Shown: piece by piece, positions 9,435 to 19,400 of the stretch
Layout: the number at the start of each line of letters is the position of its first letter
How positions within the stretch are numbered: position 1 is the first letter of the stretch
NCBI GenBank assembly: GCA_026415215.1
Contig: JAOAHN010000099.1
Span: forward strand, 21,758 to 85,757
Length of the DNA: 64,000 bases
Direction of reading: 5' to 3'
DNA from: Candidatus Hydrogenedentota bacterium
GTDB lineage: Bacteria; Hydrogenedentota; Hydrogenedentia; Hydrogenedentales; Hydrogenedentaceae
Notes under the pieces: model-generated
Seen by the model: only the letters and a program-made list of their open reading frames with translations
What the model was told of the DNA's origin: nothing
Databases searched by the model: none
Program-made: the position numbers and the translations under genes

Positions 9435-10010
9435 ATGAAAATGGAAAAACAAGAAGAAATAAAGCTCATAATTGAGAGTTTAGAAGGTAATGAAGAAGCA
9501 TTTAGGGAGTTGATAATGGCTTATCAGAGAGCGGTTTACGCTACGGGCTTAAGCTATCTAAAAGATGAAGAACTTGCAAAAGAGGTCGTTCAGGAAACCT
9601 TTATAGCTGCATATAGAAACTTATCCCATCTAAGAGATTTGCAAAACTTTGGGAAATGGCTAAAAGAAATAGCTACGCGGGTAAGTTTATCTTACAAAAT
9701 TAAGGAAAAAAGGTATCAAGCAGAGAAGTTTACTGACAAAGTAGTAAGAATTTTGAGGGATTCTTTTCAAAATATACCTACTTATACTTTAGAGGAAATT
9801 ATGGAATTAATTGATAAATTGCCCGAACGGTATAAATTACCTGTTGTCTTAAAATATTTAGATGGGATGAGCTACGAGGAGATAAGTAGGTTTACTGGAG
9901 AGCCTATCACAGAAATCAAAAGTATACTTCAGAGAGCAACTAAGGAATTAAGGGATATGGTGCTTTATAAAGAAGGAAGTTTAGAAAAATGGCAAGATGC
10001 TCAGAAATAG
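9435..10010 (+). CDS. ECF-family RNA polymerase sigma factor
   Basis: 191 residues with region 2 at about 20-90 (FRELIMAYQRAVYATGLSYL, then ELAKEVVQETFIAAYRNL) and region 4 at about 125-180 (LIDKLPERYKLPVVLKYLDG followed by MSYEEISRFTG and the helix ILQRATKELR). It is co-transcribed with, and overlaps by 22 nt, a membrane anti-sigma gene, the usual arrangement for an envelope-responsive sigma factor. Targets are unknown; the operon's own promoter does not look like a typical ECF (AAC...CGT) promoter. Confidence 0.92.
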   Translation: MKMEKQEEIKLIIESLEGNEEAFRELIMAYQRAVYATGLSYLKDEELAKEVVQETFIAAYRNLSHLRDLQNFGKWLKEIATRVSLSYKIKEKRYQAEKFTDKVVRILRDSFQNIPTYTLEEIMELIDKLPERYKLPVVLKYLDGMSYEEISRFTGEPITEIKSILQRATKELRDMVLYKEGSLEKWQDAQK

Positions 10011-11245
10011 AGCAAGAAATCCAAGCATATATTGACGGTGAGCTCGAGCGAGCAAAGGCTCTAATAGTGGAGGAACACATAGCAAGTTGTAATCATTGTA
10101 AGACCCTTTTTGAAGAATACAGAAAAATTAACGCCATACTCCACGAAGCTCTATATCCATATAGATTATGTGAATCTTTAGATAAGAAAGTTATGGAGAA
10201 GATTCCTACTAAAGAAGACTCCTATGAAAAAGCTCACGCCCTTACTCTTAGAGTTAAGGGGGAAGAGGAACCCAGTTACTTTTTTACAAAGGTTGTTCCA
10301 TATTTTGCAGTGGCGTTGATGGCGGTACTGGGGACTTTCATATTTATGAGATGGCCTTCTATCAAGGAACTATCCCCAATAACTATTGGTTACGCGGTAA
10401 TTGTCGATGGGGAGGGCTTCCTTACTTCAGAAGGAAAACCTAACAAATTAACCAAGGGAAGACCCTACCAGATTAAGGCCGGAACCAGTGTAGAGACGAT
10501 TTCTCAAGGTCTTTGTATTGTGGGACTTAACGATGCTACTACAATAAGATTAGCCCAAGATACCAGGATCCGAGTAATCACAGAACGAAACATAGAGTTG
10601 GAAAAAGGTAAAGTTTTGTGTGAGGTATCAAGAGGTTCAAGGTTATTCAAAGTTCACACAGCTCAAGGTCAAATCACCGTGTTTGGAACAAAGTTCCAAG
10701 TGGAGTTAATGGAGGGAAAATTAATTACCACTGTCATAAGTGGCGAAGTAAAGGTTGAGACTAATTCTAAATTTGCAGTATTAAAAGATAACCAACAGTT
10801 GGTAGTTCGAGATAAAACTATTTCAGAAAGTGTTAGAGAATGTGATGCAAAGTTAATTACAAATTGGGCTAATGAACTCACTTATCCAGCCATCCTTGAA
10901 AGTAGAAAAATCAACTTAAACGGAGTAAATCTATCTCAACCTATTTCAAAGGTATATGTAGTTCCCATAGATCACAAGAAAATTTCTGAAATAATAGTTG
11001 AATGGGATATGTCAGTCCTTAGTGATTCAAATTATACAATCTATGTATACGATGAAGCACTTAAACCGTTATTAAGATATAGACTTCCAAAAGAATTAAT
11101 GACGCAATACAGAGGGAGCTTGACTATTCCAGTACCAGAGGAGATTAAATTTGAAGATATGGGATTAATACATATCGAAATTTTATCGGATGATATAGAT
11201 CAACCTAATTCTATGCCATTTACAAAAGTTTATGCTAAGAGTTAA
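9989..11245 (+). CDS. Anti-sigma factor with zinc-finger, membrane segment and FecR domain
   Basis: 418 residues. The N-terminal zinc-binding anti-sigma motif HIASCNHC (His-x3-Cys-x2-Cys) is near residue 30. One transmembrane segment lies at about 103-121 (VVPYFAVALMAVLGTFIF). A FecR-type domain follows at about 145-280, with VGLNDATTIRLAQDTRIRV and the FGTKFQVEL block. The last ~130 residues have no domain I recognise. The fusion of cytoplasmic ZAS and extracytoplasmic FecR suggests it holds the sigma factor until an envelope signal arrives. No TonB receptor lies next to it, unlike classical FecIR systems. Confidence 0.82.
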   Translation: MARCSEIEQEIQAYIDGELERAKALIVEEHIASCNHCKTLFEEYRKINAILHEALYPYRLCESLDKKVMEKIPTKEDSYEKAHALTLRVKGEEEPSYFFTKVVPYFAVALMAVLGTFIFMRWPSIKELSPITIGYAVIVDGEGFLTSEGKPNKLTKGRPYQIKAGTSVETISQGLCIVGLNDATTIRLAQDTRIRVITERNIELEKGKVLCEVSRGSRLFKVHTAQGQITVFGTKFQVELMEGKLITTVISGEVKVETNSKFAVLKDNQQLVVRDKTISESVRECDAKLITNWANELTYPAILESRKINLNGVNLSQPISKVYVVPIDHKKISEIIVEWDMSVLSDSNYTIYVYDEALKPLLRYRLPKELMTQYRGSLTIPVPEEIKFEDMGLIHIEILSDDIDQPNSMPFTKVYAKS

Positions 11246-11283
11246 GAAATTGAAATATTTATATAATATAGTAGCTAACCCAC

Positions 11284-11403
11284 TCGGGAGATGCGAGGAG
11301 GTTAAACGATTAAACCTTAATCGTGCCAAGCTTCTGCCTCTCATCACTCCTTCCCCAGAGATGCCTGCAGCTTTAACGGTCAGTCCCACCTCGTATCTCC
11401 CGA
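11284..11403 (+). ncRNA. Structured RNA-like element, domain 1 (unknown family)
   Basis: A 15-bp closing helix with one G-U pair joins 11284-11298 (TCGGGAGATGCGAGG) to 11389-11403. Inside, 11307-11323 forms a perfect 7-bp hairpin (CGATTAA-ACC-TTAATCG). A pyrimidine-rich stretch at 11345-11354 (CACTCCTTCC) is followed by GAGATGCC (11358-11365). The base composition is clearly richer in G+C than the surroundings and no convincing protein is encoded. Strand is assigned from the direction of the flanking genes and the anti-RBS character of the C-rich stretch, so it is uncertain. Confidence 0.6.
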
Positions 11404-11420
11404 ATTTCTATAGCTTTAGT

Positions 11421-11517
11421 GGCGGGCTCGACGAAGTGGACGGCAACACTTCTGTCTCCTCTCTCCACTCCTTCCTCAAGATTGCCTACAACCCCCTGAG
11501 TTAGGGTCGAGCCCGTC
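11421..11517 (+). ncRNA. Structured RNA-like element, domain 2 (unknown family)
   Basis: A 12-bp helix (one G-U) joins 11421-11432 (GGCGGGCTCGAC) to 11506-11517. Inside are a 6-bp hairpin GAAGTG/CACTTC (11433-11452), the pyrimidine stretch CACTCCTTCCT (11466-11476) followed by AGATTGCC, and a small CCCT/AGGG hairpin near 11495-11505. Layout and central motif match domain 1, only 17 nt upstream, so the two look like a tandem pair in one transcript. No poly-U terminator follows directly. Confidence 0.58.
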
Positions 11518-11575
11518 CTAAAAATTTATTATTCTGATAAAATAAGTTACATAAAGACTGGTATGATAAATAAAA

Positions 11576-14494
11576 ATGTCTATGGGAAATAATGTAATAG
11601 GGAAAATTACATTAGTTACAGGAGTGTTTCTATCTCACTTTCTCTCCTCTCAACAGATTTCAGATATATACTGGGAACAAATCGAGTTATATAGAGACAA
11701 ATGGGGTGTTCCACACATTTTCGCAACCAATCCCCGAGCACTTGGGTTTGGGTTAGGTTATGCCCAGGCGGAAGATCATTGGGAATCCATGCTCCTTGCC
11801 TACAGGCTCGCCAACGGAAGACTTGCTGAGGTATTAGGAGAAAAAGAAGAAGAATCTGATAAGCTTTCGCTACAATTTGGACACAAACAGTTTGGGCTCT
11901 GGGCTTACCAAAACTGTGATTCTCTCAGCAGGGAGCTTTGTGAGGGATTCGCTGAAGGAGTAAACTCTTGGATATTGGAGCATAGGGAAAAACTACCTAA
12001 CTGGGTAGATGGAGTTCAACCGCAGGATATCTTTGCTCTTTGGCATGCATTTATTGTCTCTTTGGCTCCCCTTGATACACCCGCCCTGCAGAAAAGACCT
12101 CCCGCAATAAAATCTGGATTTGCCTTTGCTCTTTCTTCTCAGAAGAGTAAAGAAGATATACCATTATTTGCCATAAGTGCTCATCAATACTACAGTGGCC
12201 CTTTCCGATGGTATGAGTGTCATCTTATATGTGGGGATTATAATGTGTACGGATGCACTTTTTATGGCCTCCCCCTAATTCTCATGGGACATTCTCTAAG
12301 GCACGCTTGGGCTATAGTGCCTAACCAGTCTGATTTCGCAGACACATTTATAGAAAATCCCGCCCCATTCAAGGCTAATCCGAAATCGATATATAGAGAT
12401 GATAATACACAAGAAAGGTCTCTTATGTTACTTAAATATATGTCACAGGTAGAGCCATATTATGTAGCTACTCCTGAGGGTATTCAACAAAGATTTGTTC
12501 CCTCTCATATAACATCAAAAGGACCCCTTTTGTTCTCGGGTGGAAACTTCTATAGCTGGAAAATAGGTGGTTTCGAAGATGTCGGGATTTTTACTCAATT
12601 GTGGGAAATGGGTAGAGCTAAGTCGTGTGAGGAATATGTAACAAGTGTTAGAATGCTTCAACTCCCTTGCTTCCACATCCTTTATATTGACAGTTCTAAC
12701 CAAGTTTACTATTTTTATTCTGCCAAAGTGGGAACTCGAGAACCTCCCCCAGGAATAGGAGAAAAAGAAGCGTTGGAGATTCAAACCATCAACTGGCGAG
12801 CTCCTGTGCAAGCGAGGTTTTACCCGATAGGCTGGAGGTATGTAATAGCACCTGAGATTTTGCCTTCGATACTGAATCCGCCTAATGGATTTATTCAAAT
12901 ATGTGGTGGACCTCCAGAAAGTGTAACTGATGATATACAGTTTCCCAACTATGAAATATTTAAAGAAAAATTGATAATGGATGTGGAAAATGTTGTTTCG
13001 AGAAGGATAAAAGGTTACCTGAGAACTGATAAAAGGTCTATTGAGGAAGTACAATCGCTATTACTTGATCCAGTAAGTGCGCTTGCTATTGAAATTGTGC
13101 CTAAAATAGTGATGATAGCAGAAAAACACAATAGAAACTTAGGAAGTTATCATCCGGACTTGCCTTATGCAGTGGATCTGATAAGAAGATGGAATTTATG
13201 GACGGAAACAAAGTCTATATCCCCTGTGATATTTCAGCTGTGGACTTATTTTTTTACTAACGGTATAACAGTAATTCCAAGTATAGAGATGGAGCCATTT
13301 CTATCACTTATAAATAACAGAGAAGACATCGAGGCCCATTGTCTTGAATCATTGGCTGAATCAGTAAGATTTTTGAAAAACATTAGAGGTAGTATCGATG
13401 TAAGTTGGGGAGATATACACAAAATCAAAAGAGGTGCAAATGAATATGCTATAGAGGGCAGTGAAATTATGGGGTGTTCATACTTAATGTCTGAAAACTC
13501 CCCAATCGGGGAGGACTGGGGTAGAGTGAATTACGGAATTGGATTTGCTATGGTATGTATTTTGGGAATCCCAGTCCAATCTTATACTATAGTTCCGTTT
13601 GGGATTTCTGAAGAGCCCAACTCAAAACATTTCAACGACCAATGGAGTTTATTTAGTCAAAGACAATTGAAAAAGACATATTTTCTACCACCTGAAATTT
13701 ATAGCAATGCCCAAATTGGAATTGGAAGAAAGGTCGTATTATCCCCTGAAATTGGAATTGGAGAAATAAGATGTGTCTCAAGCTCCAAAATAAATGTAAG
13801 GATTCGAAGTGATATTACTCCCCCCGAAGAACTGCCCCAAGGTTTAATTAACTTTACTGCATTTCATTACCCTGATTATACTCCTTCTGATGCCACAGTA
13901 GAATTTTTTGTAAGGTTAGCAGTTCCTCCTGACCTTTGTGATTTGGAAAATTTCCCTGAACTTTCCATTTATGAGTTTAGAGAAAACTCAGGATGGAGAA
14001 AATTAGATCCTCAAAATTTTAGTCATGAGACAGGATTATTTGAGGGTAAATTAAGTGGAAAAGCGTTCTTCTGTGTTTTAGGTGAGGCAAAGTTCCTCAA
14101 AGAAAGATATAAATCACCTAAATCTAATACTGAACCAATCACCTCTTCTGATAGAGACTATCAAGGAACGGGTATTTTCTCTCGAGGGCTTCCAGGAGAA
14201 ATACCTTTGGAAAAAGATGAGATTAAAACTGAGAAAAAAACTTTCTCATGGAAAGGCTCGCTACGCCCCGAGGTTTTACCCAAGCCCGAGATACTCCCGC
14301 CAATTGAGAAGGATAAAAACATTACAGATAACCGAGAAGTTTCGGAAGAGAAGATAAAAGATGCCAAGGGAACTGAAGAAAAAACTGACAAAGAAAACTC
14401 AAAATCATTTTTAAAATCCAAAAATAAAGATTCGAAAGATAAAAGATATGTAAGAAAAAACTTTACTGTGAGAAAAAACTCTATTAGTAATTAG
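11576..14494 (+). CDS. Exported penicillin-acylase-family (Ntn-hydrolase) protein
   Basis: 972 residues with a weak N-terminal export signal. The alpha-part is recognisable: IELYRDKWGVPHIFA near 36-50 and GYAQAEDHWE near 61. The beta-chain start aligns at Ser180 (KSGFAFALS). It is followed by WYECHLICG, GCTFYGLPLILMGHS and AWAIVPNQSDFADTF, matching the GHN...AWG...D blocks of penicillin and aculeacin acylases. The residue before the candidate nucleophile is Lys rather than the usual Gly. Residues after about 830 form a charged, Lys/Glu/Ser-rich tail. The substrate (an amide, perhaps an acyl-homoserine lactone or peptide) is unknown. The stop overlaps the convergent neighbour's stop by 4 nt. 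Confidence 0.78.
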   Translation: MSMGNNVIGKITLVTGVFLSHFLSSQQISDIYWEQIELYRDKWGVPHIFATNPRALGFGLGYAQAEDHWESMLLAYRLANGRLAEVLGEKEEESDKLSLQFGHKQFGLWAYQNCDSLSRELCEGFAEGVNSWILEHREKLPNWVDGVQPQDIFALWHAFIVSLAPLDTPALQKRPPAIKSGFAFALSSQKSKEDIPLFAISAHQYYSGPFRWYECHLICGDYNVYGCTFYGLPLILMGHSLRHAWAIVPNQSDFADTFIENPAPFKANPKSIYRDDNTQERSLMLLKYMSQVEPYYVATPEGIQQRFVPSHITSKGPLLFSGGNFYSWKIGGFEDVGIFTQLWEMGRAKSCEEYVTSVRMLQLPCFHILYIDSSNQVYYFYSAKVGTREPPPGIGEKEALEIQTINWRAPVQARFYPIGWRYVIAPEILPSILNPPNGFIQICGGPPESVTDDIQFPNYEIFKEKLIMDVENVVSRRIKGYLRTDKRSIEEVQSLLLDPVSALAIEIVPKIVMIAEKHNRNLGSYHPDLPYAVDLIRRWNLWTETKSISPVIFQLWTYFFTNGITVIPSIEMEPFLSLINNREDIEAHCLESLAESVRFLKNIRGSIDVSWGDIHKIKRGANEYAIEGSEIMGCSYLMSENSPIGEDWGRVNYGIGFAMVCILGIPVQSYTIVPFGISEEPNSKHFNDQWSLFSQRQLKKTYFLPPEIYSNAQIGIGRKVVLSPEIGIGEIRCVSSSKINVRIRSDITPPEELPQGLINFTAFHYPDYTPSDATVEFFVRLAVPPDLCDLENFPELSIYEFRENSGWRKLDPQNFSHETGLFEGKLSGKAFFCVLGEAKFLKERYKSPKSNTEPITSSDRDYQGTGIFSRGLPGEIPLEKDEIKTEKKTFSWKGSLRPEVLPKPEILPPIEKDKNITDNREVSEEKIKDAKGTEEKTDKENSKSFLKSKNKDSKDKRYVRKNFTVRKNSISN

Positions 14495-16320
14495 TTTGAA
14501 AGTGGCACTCCAAGCCATTCCTCAATGATTTTCTTGTAATTATTCATATCACCGTTAGTTTCTCGGTATTGTTTTACATTATTTCTAAATGCAACATCAA
14601 AGAATCTTTTCGCCCTTTCCACCATAGTGGGATCAGTGTTCTTGGCTTTAAATTTTTCATCTCTTAGTCTTGCTCTTTCCATAATCGCATAATCTACATT
14701 TAATCTTACCAACTTAACTCTCTCCAAAAATTCCGGCTGTGTGGCTACTGCTTTTTCCGCCTTATCGAGAATTGCTTCTGCTTTTCTTAGCAATTCTTCA
14801 CTTAAGTGCTTGCCTGTTGGACCTACCCATATATTCATGTGGATATCTTTTCTGTGAACTGGTTTGTGAATCAAATCGAGGTATTCTTTAATATAGAGGG
14901 CAGAATCACCATAAAAAGCTTCTAAAAATTCATTAATTGCAAGATTTTCATCATAGAGTGGGTCCCACAGAAGCCGAGCATTAAGGTAGGCACTGAGTTC
15001 GTTAAATTCACCGTGTAAAGTGGTATAGGTATCCTGTTCAAAAATACCCTTGACACCATATTTTACAAGGAATCTAATATTTGGAGCCCTAACTTCAAGG
15101 TTAGGAAATGGAACAAGGTAATTGCTGAATGAAGTTACATAGTCCCAAACCCATAATTTATCACATATTTTTGACCAGCCTTCTACATCTTTTACAAAGT
15201 CTCTATTAGCCTTCGATAAACAACTTTCAAAAGGATGGGCAAAACAACATTCTATGCTACATAACCTTATAATTACATTTGGCTCAGGTCTCATCGTTTT
15301 CGGAGGTTTTCTCGACCATTGATAAGCAAGTGTATCAATATATTTGTCGGGGAATTCATCTCTAACTGCCACTGCAACTTTATTCACGAGATACAATAGG
15401 GGCCCCATTTGAGATTCTTCCGCTTGGGCGAGAGCGGAACACTTTTCGCACTGACAATAGTTACCCCAATCATTTTGAGAAACTGAAAAAACCTTTGCTT
15501 CTGAATGTTCCCGCATTAATCTCTTAACTTCCTCTGTTACTATTCTTATCACATCCTCATTCGTGCAACAAAGTTGGGTCATATCTTTGATTCTTTGGCC
15601 ATTAACCATTGAGAAATACTCTGGATGTTGGTCAAAATATTTCTCAGGTGGGACGAGATAATTGAAAGTATGTACAAAACCACAGTAGGTAATTTTTCCG
15701 CCGTGTTTTTCTGAGAGATTGCAGGAATTTCCATTAGCGCGATTGCGAGCACACCAATCTCCATCTGAGAGAACATCCATAGTAAACGGTTCTCTGTATT
15801 CAAGTGGAGGAACATATATCTGCTCAAAATAGGGGAGAGCTATCGTGTCCATTTTAGGAATACGGCTCACAGTAGGAGTGAACCACCTACAACCTAAATG
15901 GTCATCGAGTAAGCCATAAACTCCATAAAGAGTTCCTCTGGGGTCTCCGCCTGCAATTATCAATTTGTCCGGAGTTACCTTCAATACATACCCTTCTTCT
16001 CCAAGAGATTGCCAATCTATACTAATACCCTCTTCACTAAGTCTTTTGTTTTTCCCAAGAATAATTTCCTTACCTTGAGAGGGAGTAGAATCGGTGATAA
16101 TTGGGAGTTCAGCACCCGAGATCTCCTTAACAAACCGCTGAAGTTCCTCACATGCATACTTTACAGAAGGGATAGAATCTTCTGGAATGACAATTGCACA
16201 CATAGGCTTACCATCTTGAGCAATTACAAACATCTCCGGTTTGAGAACTGCTCTCTTTGCACAGCTGTTAGATAAAATCGACATCACAACCAACAGTAAA
16301 AATAATATGTTCTTTCTCAT
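14491..16320 (-). CDS. DUF4838-family lipoprotein, putative glycan-active
   Basis: 609 residues beginning with a lipoprotein signal ending in the lipobox-like SNSC (Cys20). An N-terminal alpha-glucuronidase-like region (about 35-150; KYACEELQRFVKEISGAELPI) is followed by the DUF4838 core, with FSVSQNDWGNYCQCEKCSA around 290 and VIIRLCSIECCFAHPF. The C-terminal third is helical. Members of this family occur next to polysaccharide-degrading enzymes, but the reaction is not established to my knowledge. It diverges from the GH42-like gene at 16439, and 118 bp between them must hold both promoters. Confidence 0.78.
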   Translation of the reverse strand: MRKNILFLLLVVMSILSNSCAKRAVLKPEMFVIAQDGKPMCAIVIPEDSIPSVKYACEELQRFVKEISGAELPIITDSTPSQGKEIILGKNKRLSEEGISIDWQSLGEEGYVLKVTPDKLIIAGGDPRGTLYGVYGLLDDHLGCRWFTPTVSRIPKMDTIALPYFEQIYVPPLEYREPFTMDVLSDGDWCARNRANGNSCNLSEKHGGKITYCGFVHTFNYLVPPEKYFDQHPEYFSMVNGQRIKDMTQLCCTNEDVIRIVTEEVKRLMREHSEAKVFSVSQNDWGNYCQCEKCSALAQAEESQMGPLLYLVNKVAVAVRDEFPDKYIDTLAYQWSRKPPKTMRPEPNVIIRLCSIECCFAHPFESCLSKANRDFVKDVEGWSKICDKLWVWDYVTSFSNYLVPFPNLEVRAPNIRFLVKYGVKGIFEQDTYTTLHGEFNELSAYLNARLLWDPLYDENLAINEFLEAFYGDSALYIKEYLDLIHKPVHRKDIHMNIWVGPTGKHLSEELLRKAEAILDKAEKAVATQPEFLERVKLVRLNVDYAIMERARLRDEKFKAKNTDPTMVERAKRFFDVAFRNNVKQYRETNGDMNNYKKIIEEWLGVPLSN

Positions 16321-16438
16321 AAAGGAACCTCCTCTCTGAATTCTTTTACGATAGATTTACTTGGTATATTAAAATACTACAATCTTATATTTTGTAAAAA
16401 ATCCACAAGCTGTAATACCTTTTATAAGAAAAAGGGAT

Positions 16439-19400
16439 ATGGGGAAAATATTCTTCATATTAGTAACTCTGCCTGCAATAATCACTTCCCCTGGAAGTGC
16501 AAGAGAAAAAACTTTGCACTTTGAAAATGCGGATTTACCTCAGGTCTCTGTTAGCTGGGCAAAACCAATAAAAGGAAAACCGATAAGGATATTAGCAATA
16601 CTACCGCAGTCGTCCAGCCAAGATGTATTAGCACTCAGAAAGAGATTAGATGCCGACATTGAGACAATATATACTGAGAATAGTTTTAATTTAGGTTGCG
16701 ATCCACTCTGGGGAAGATGGTGCCCTGAATATGAAACAGGAGAATACAAAAAAGAATTAGCACTTACCAAAATCAATCAAGAATGGGAAACTATAATAGT
16801 TGCGGGGATGGATATTAATACACTTCCTCCTGAATTTTGGGAAAAATTATTATCAAAAGTAAGAGAAGGTTCAGGATTGATACTGATTCCATACAGAAAT
16901 CCAATTAGCCATCCGATAGTTGAGTTGATTAAATCTCTTGAACAAGTCGAATTTCCAGTTAGAAGGTGGGAATTATTGTGCAGTGGTGAAGAGGACTCCT
17001 CTAAAAGAGTAAAGAACGATATCTTTATATATTGTTCACAATTAGAAAAAGGTAGAACTGTATACATAGAAAACTATTTAGATGGAGTAGATACTCACTC
17101 ATTAATTCCTGACTTTCTCAAGGAAGATAAGTTTAGCTTATATGAAAATGCCTGGGCAGGGTTGATCTCACTTATCATCTGGAGTTCAAGCAGAGACAAG
17201 GAGGGAAGGATTCTAAGTGTACAAGAGAATGTACCTAAAGGACCTACGGAGGAAGAAGTTCCACCTGAGTTAGTAAGTGAGGACTCTCTAAAATTAGTCC
17301 AACCAGTTATGGGTAGCAGTCTTACACCATTTAGAATTGAGTATCAAGTCTTAGGGAAAACTGATGCTAACAAAATTAGGGTAAGAGTCAGGCGTGAAGA
17401 ATCTCCTTCTGGATACGAAGAATATGAGTTTAGGATTTTACCGAAGAGAAAAAACGAAATTGGATTTACCAATATCGAGTTGCCTATAGGATGTCCGGAT
17501 TACTTTCTGGATGTGTGGCTCCTAAAAGATGGTAAAGTTCTCGACTTTTTTACAAAAAGATTTTATCATTTTTCACATCCTTACATTGAATCGGTTAAAA
17601 CTTCTAAAAATTTCGTATATCCGCATGATTCTACAATGCTGAAAGTAAATATAGCCCCTTCCCAAGTTGATAGGGGAGAAGCCAGCATTGTGGCTCAAGC
17701 ATACGATCTTGTAATATCAAATCTGTTTCCGGAAGGAAGATTAGTAGCGGAGAATATAGTTTACATATCATCAAAAGGGGGAGAGGTAGATATACCCTTA
17801 AGATTTGCCGATTTATGCGGGAGTTATTTAAGAATCAAAGTCTGGGGAATACCATTCAAAATCAATAAGCTTGGTATGAATTATTCCTCCCTGTTTACCC
17901 TCAAAATCGTTGATTTACCGATTATAAGAAAGGTGTTGAAAAAAGAGTGGAATAGCTTTTTAGCAGTGAATAAGGTGGATGAAGTAAACAAGAAAATCAT
18001 TATTCAAAAACTTTCTCAGATATTCGAGAGTGGAACCTATCTCCCAATTGAGAATGTTTTTGAAGAATCAATAACAAATCTTGGAAATCACTTATTTTTT
18101 CAAGTATGGAATGATTACAACTCTACATCAACAAATAGATGGAAAAGAATTCCTTGCTTTAATGATGACTATTTTCTTCAAAAATCACTTATAGAAATTC
18201 AGGAAAAGTTGGATAACAAGAACATTCCAACTCCTTGCGGTGTCTCATTAGGGTGGGATGCGTCCTTAACAAAATTAGAGGAACCAATTTGTTTTTGTAA
18301 TTTCTGTTCAGAAAAAATCAGCAAAATTTGGAGAGAAGAACATAATAAAGATATCACAGATATCTTAGTAAAGGTAAAGGAAGACTTATCTCAAGGGGTA
18401 GTAAGTCCCGAAGTTCTTTTTCATAGAAAGTTCATGGAAGATTCTTTTTTGAATTTTATTACGAGTCTAAAAAACAAGTGTAAGCTTAACTATCCAGAGG
18501 TTCCCACTGGATTAGGTATCTATGGAGGAAAAGAAATATACACTGGGGTAAACTACGAAACTCTTTTGAATGTCGTAGATTGGGTTGCAATTGAACCATC
18601 TGAATTTTCATTAAGAATTTTGCCATCACTTTATCAAAGAAAAAGCGACCTTTACTATAAAATCAACTTTAATAATCCTGATGTTAGTGGTCAGTACCTA
18701 ACTGATGTCCTCTGGAGAAGCTTATTAGAAGGAGGGAGGGGAATATTTATTGAAAATGGATTGGCAACTAATGAAAATTCTACAGCCGTGAAGTTAATCA
18801 AAACCGAGGATAGACTAAATCCAGAGTTAAGGAGCTTCTTCTCATATCTCCATGAACTAAAGTATTCAGGCTTGGCAGATTTATTCGGAAAACTAAAACC
18901 TGACTACAATGAGGAGGTAGCAATATATCTTTCCCAAGAAAATATAAATATTTCGAACCTTCTCGAAAACCTCGATTATAAAACTTCCACCATAAACTTT
19001 ATGAGGATTCTAAATGGATTTGGAATTAATCCTTTAGTAATAACCAAAAACACCATTGAGAAATTAAAGTCTCTAAGGCTCCTCATATTGCCATCATGCA
19101 TATTCCTGAATAGTGAAGAAATAGAAGCAATTTCAGACTTTCTGAATGCGGGAGGATGGGTTATTGCTGATTATATGCCAGGTATAGTGAACGAACAAGA
19201 TGACGATGCCAACATTATAGACATCTTCAAAAATTATAAACAAAATGATGTCTTGCTTAAAGGTGATGTTGGTGAAATAATTAAAAAATCAGAAGAGAAA
19301 AGGGTGGTTTTATTAGGAGGAGAAATTTCTAAAAAGTGGAGCGAAATTAATCCTACTATGCTAAGTAAGACTTTAGGAATATTCTCCGAGCTATTGAGCA

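Noticed and set aside
11232..11504. A 90-codon plus-strand frame through the tandem RNA region.
   Set aside because: It starts inside the FecR-type gene without a ribosome-binding site, its sequence has no protein-like pattern, and the DNA is better explained by two long self-complementary domains.
12515..13054. A 179-codon minus-strand frame opposite the acylase gene.
   Set aside because: Shadow of the acylase codons, with no start context or family pattern.
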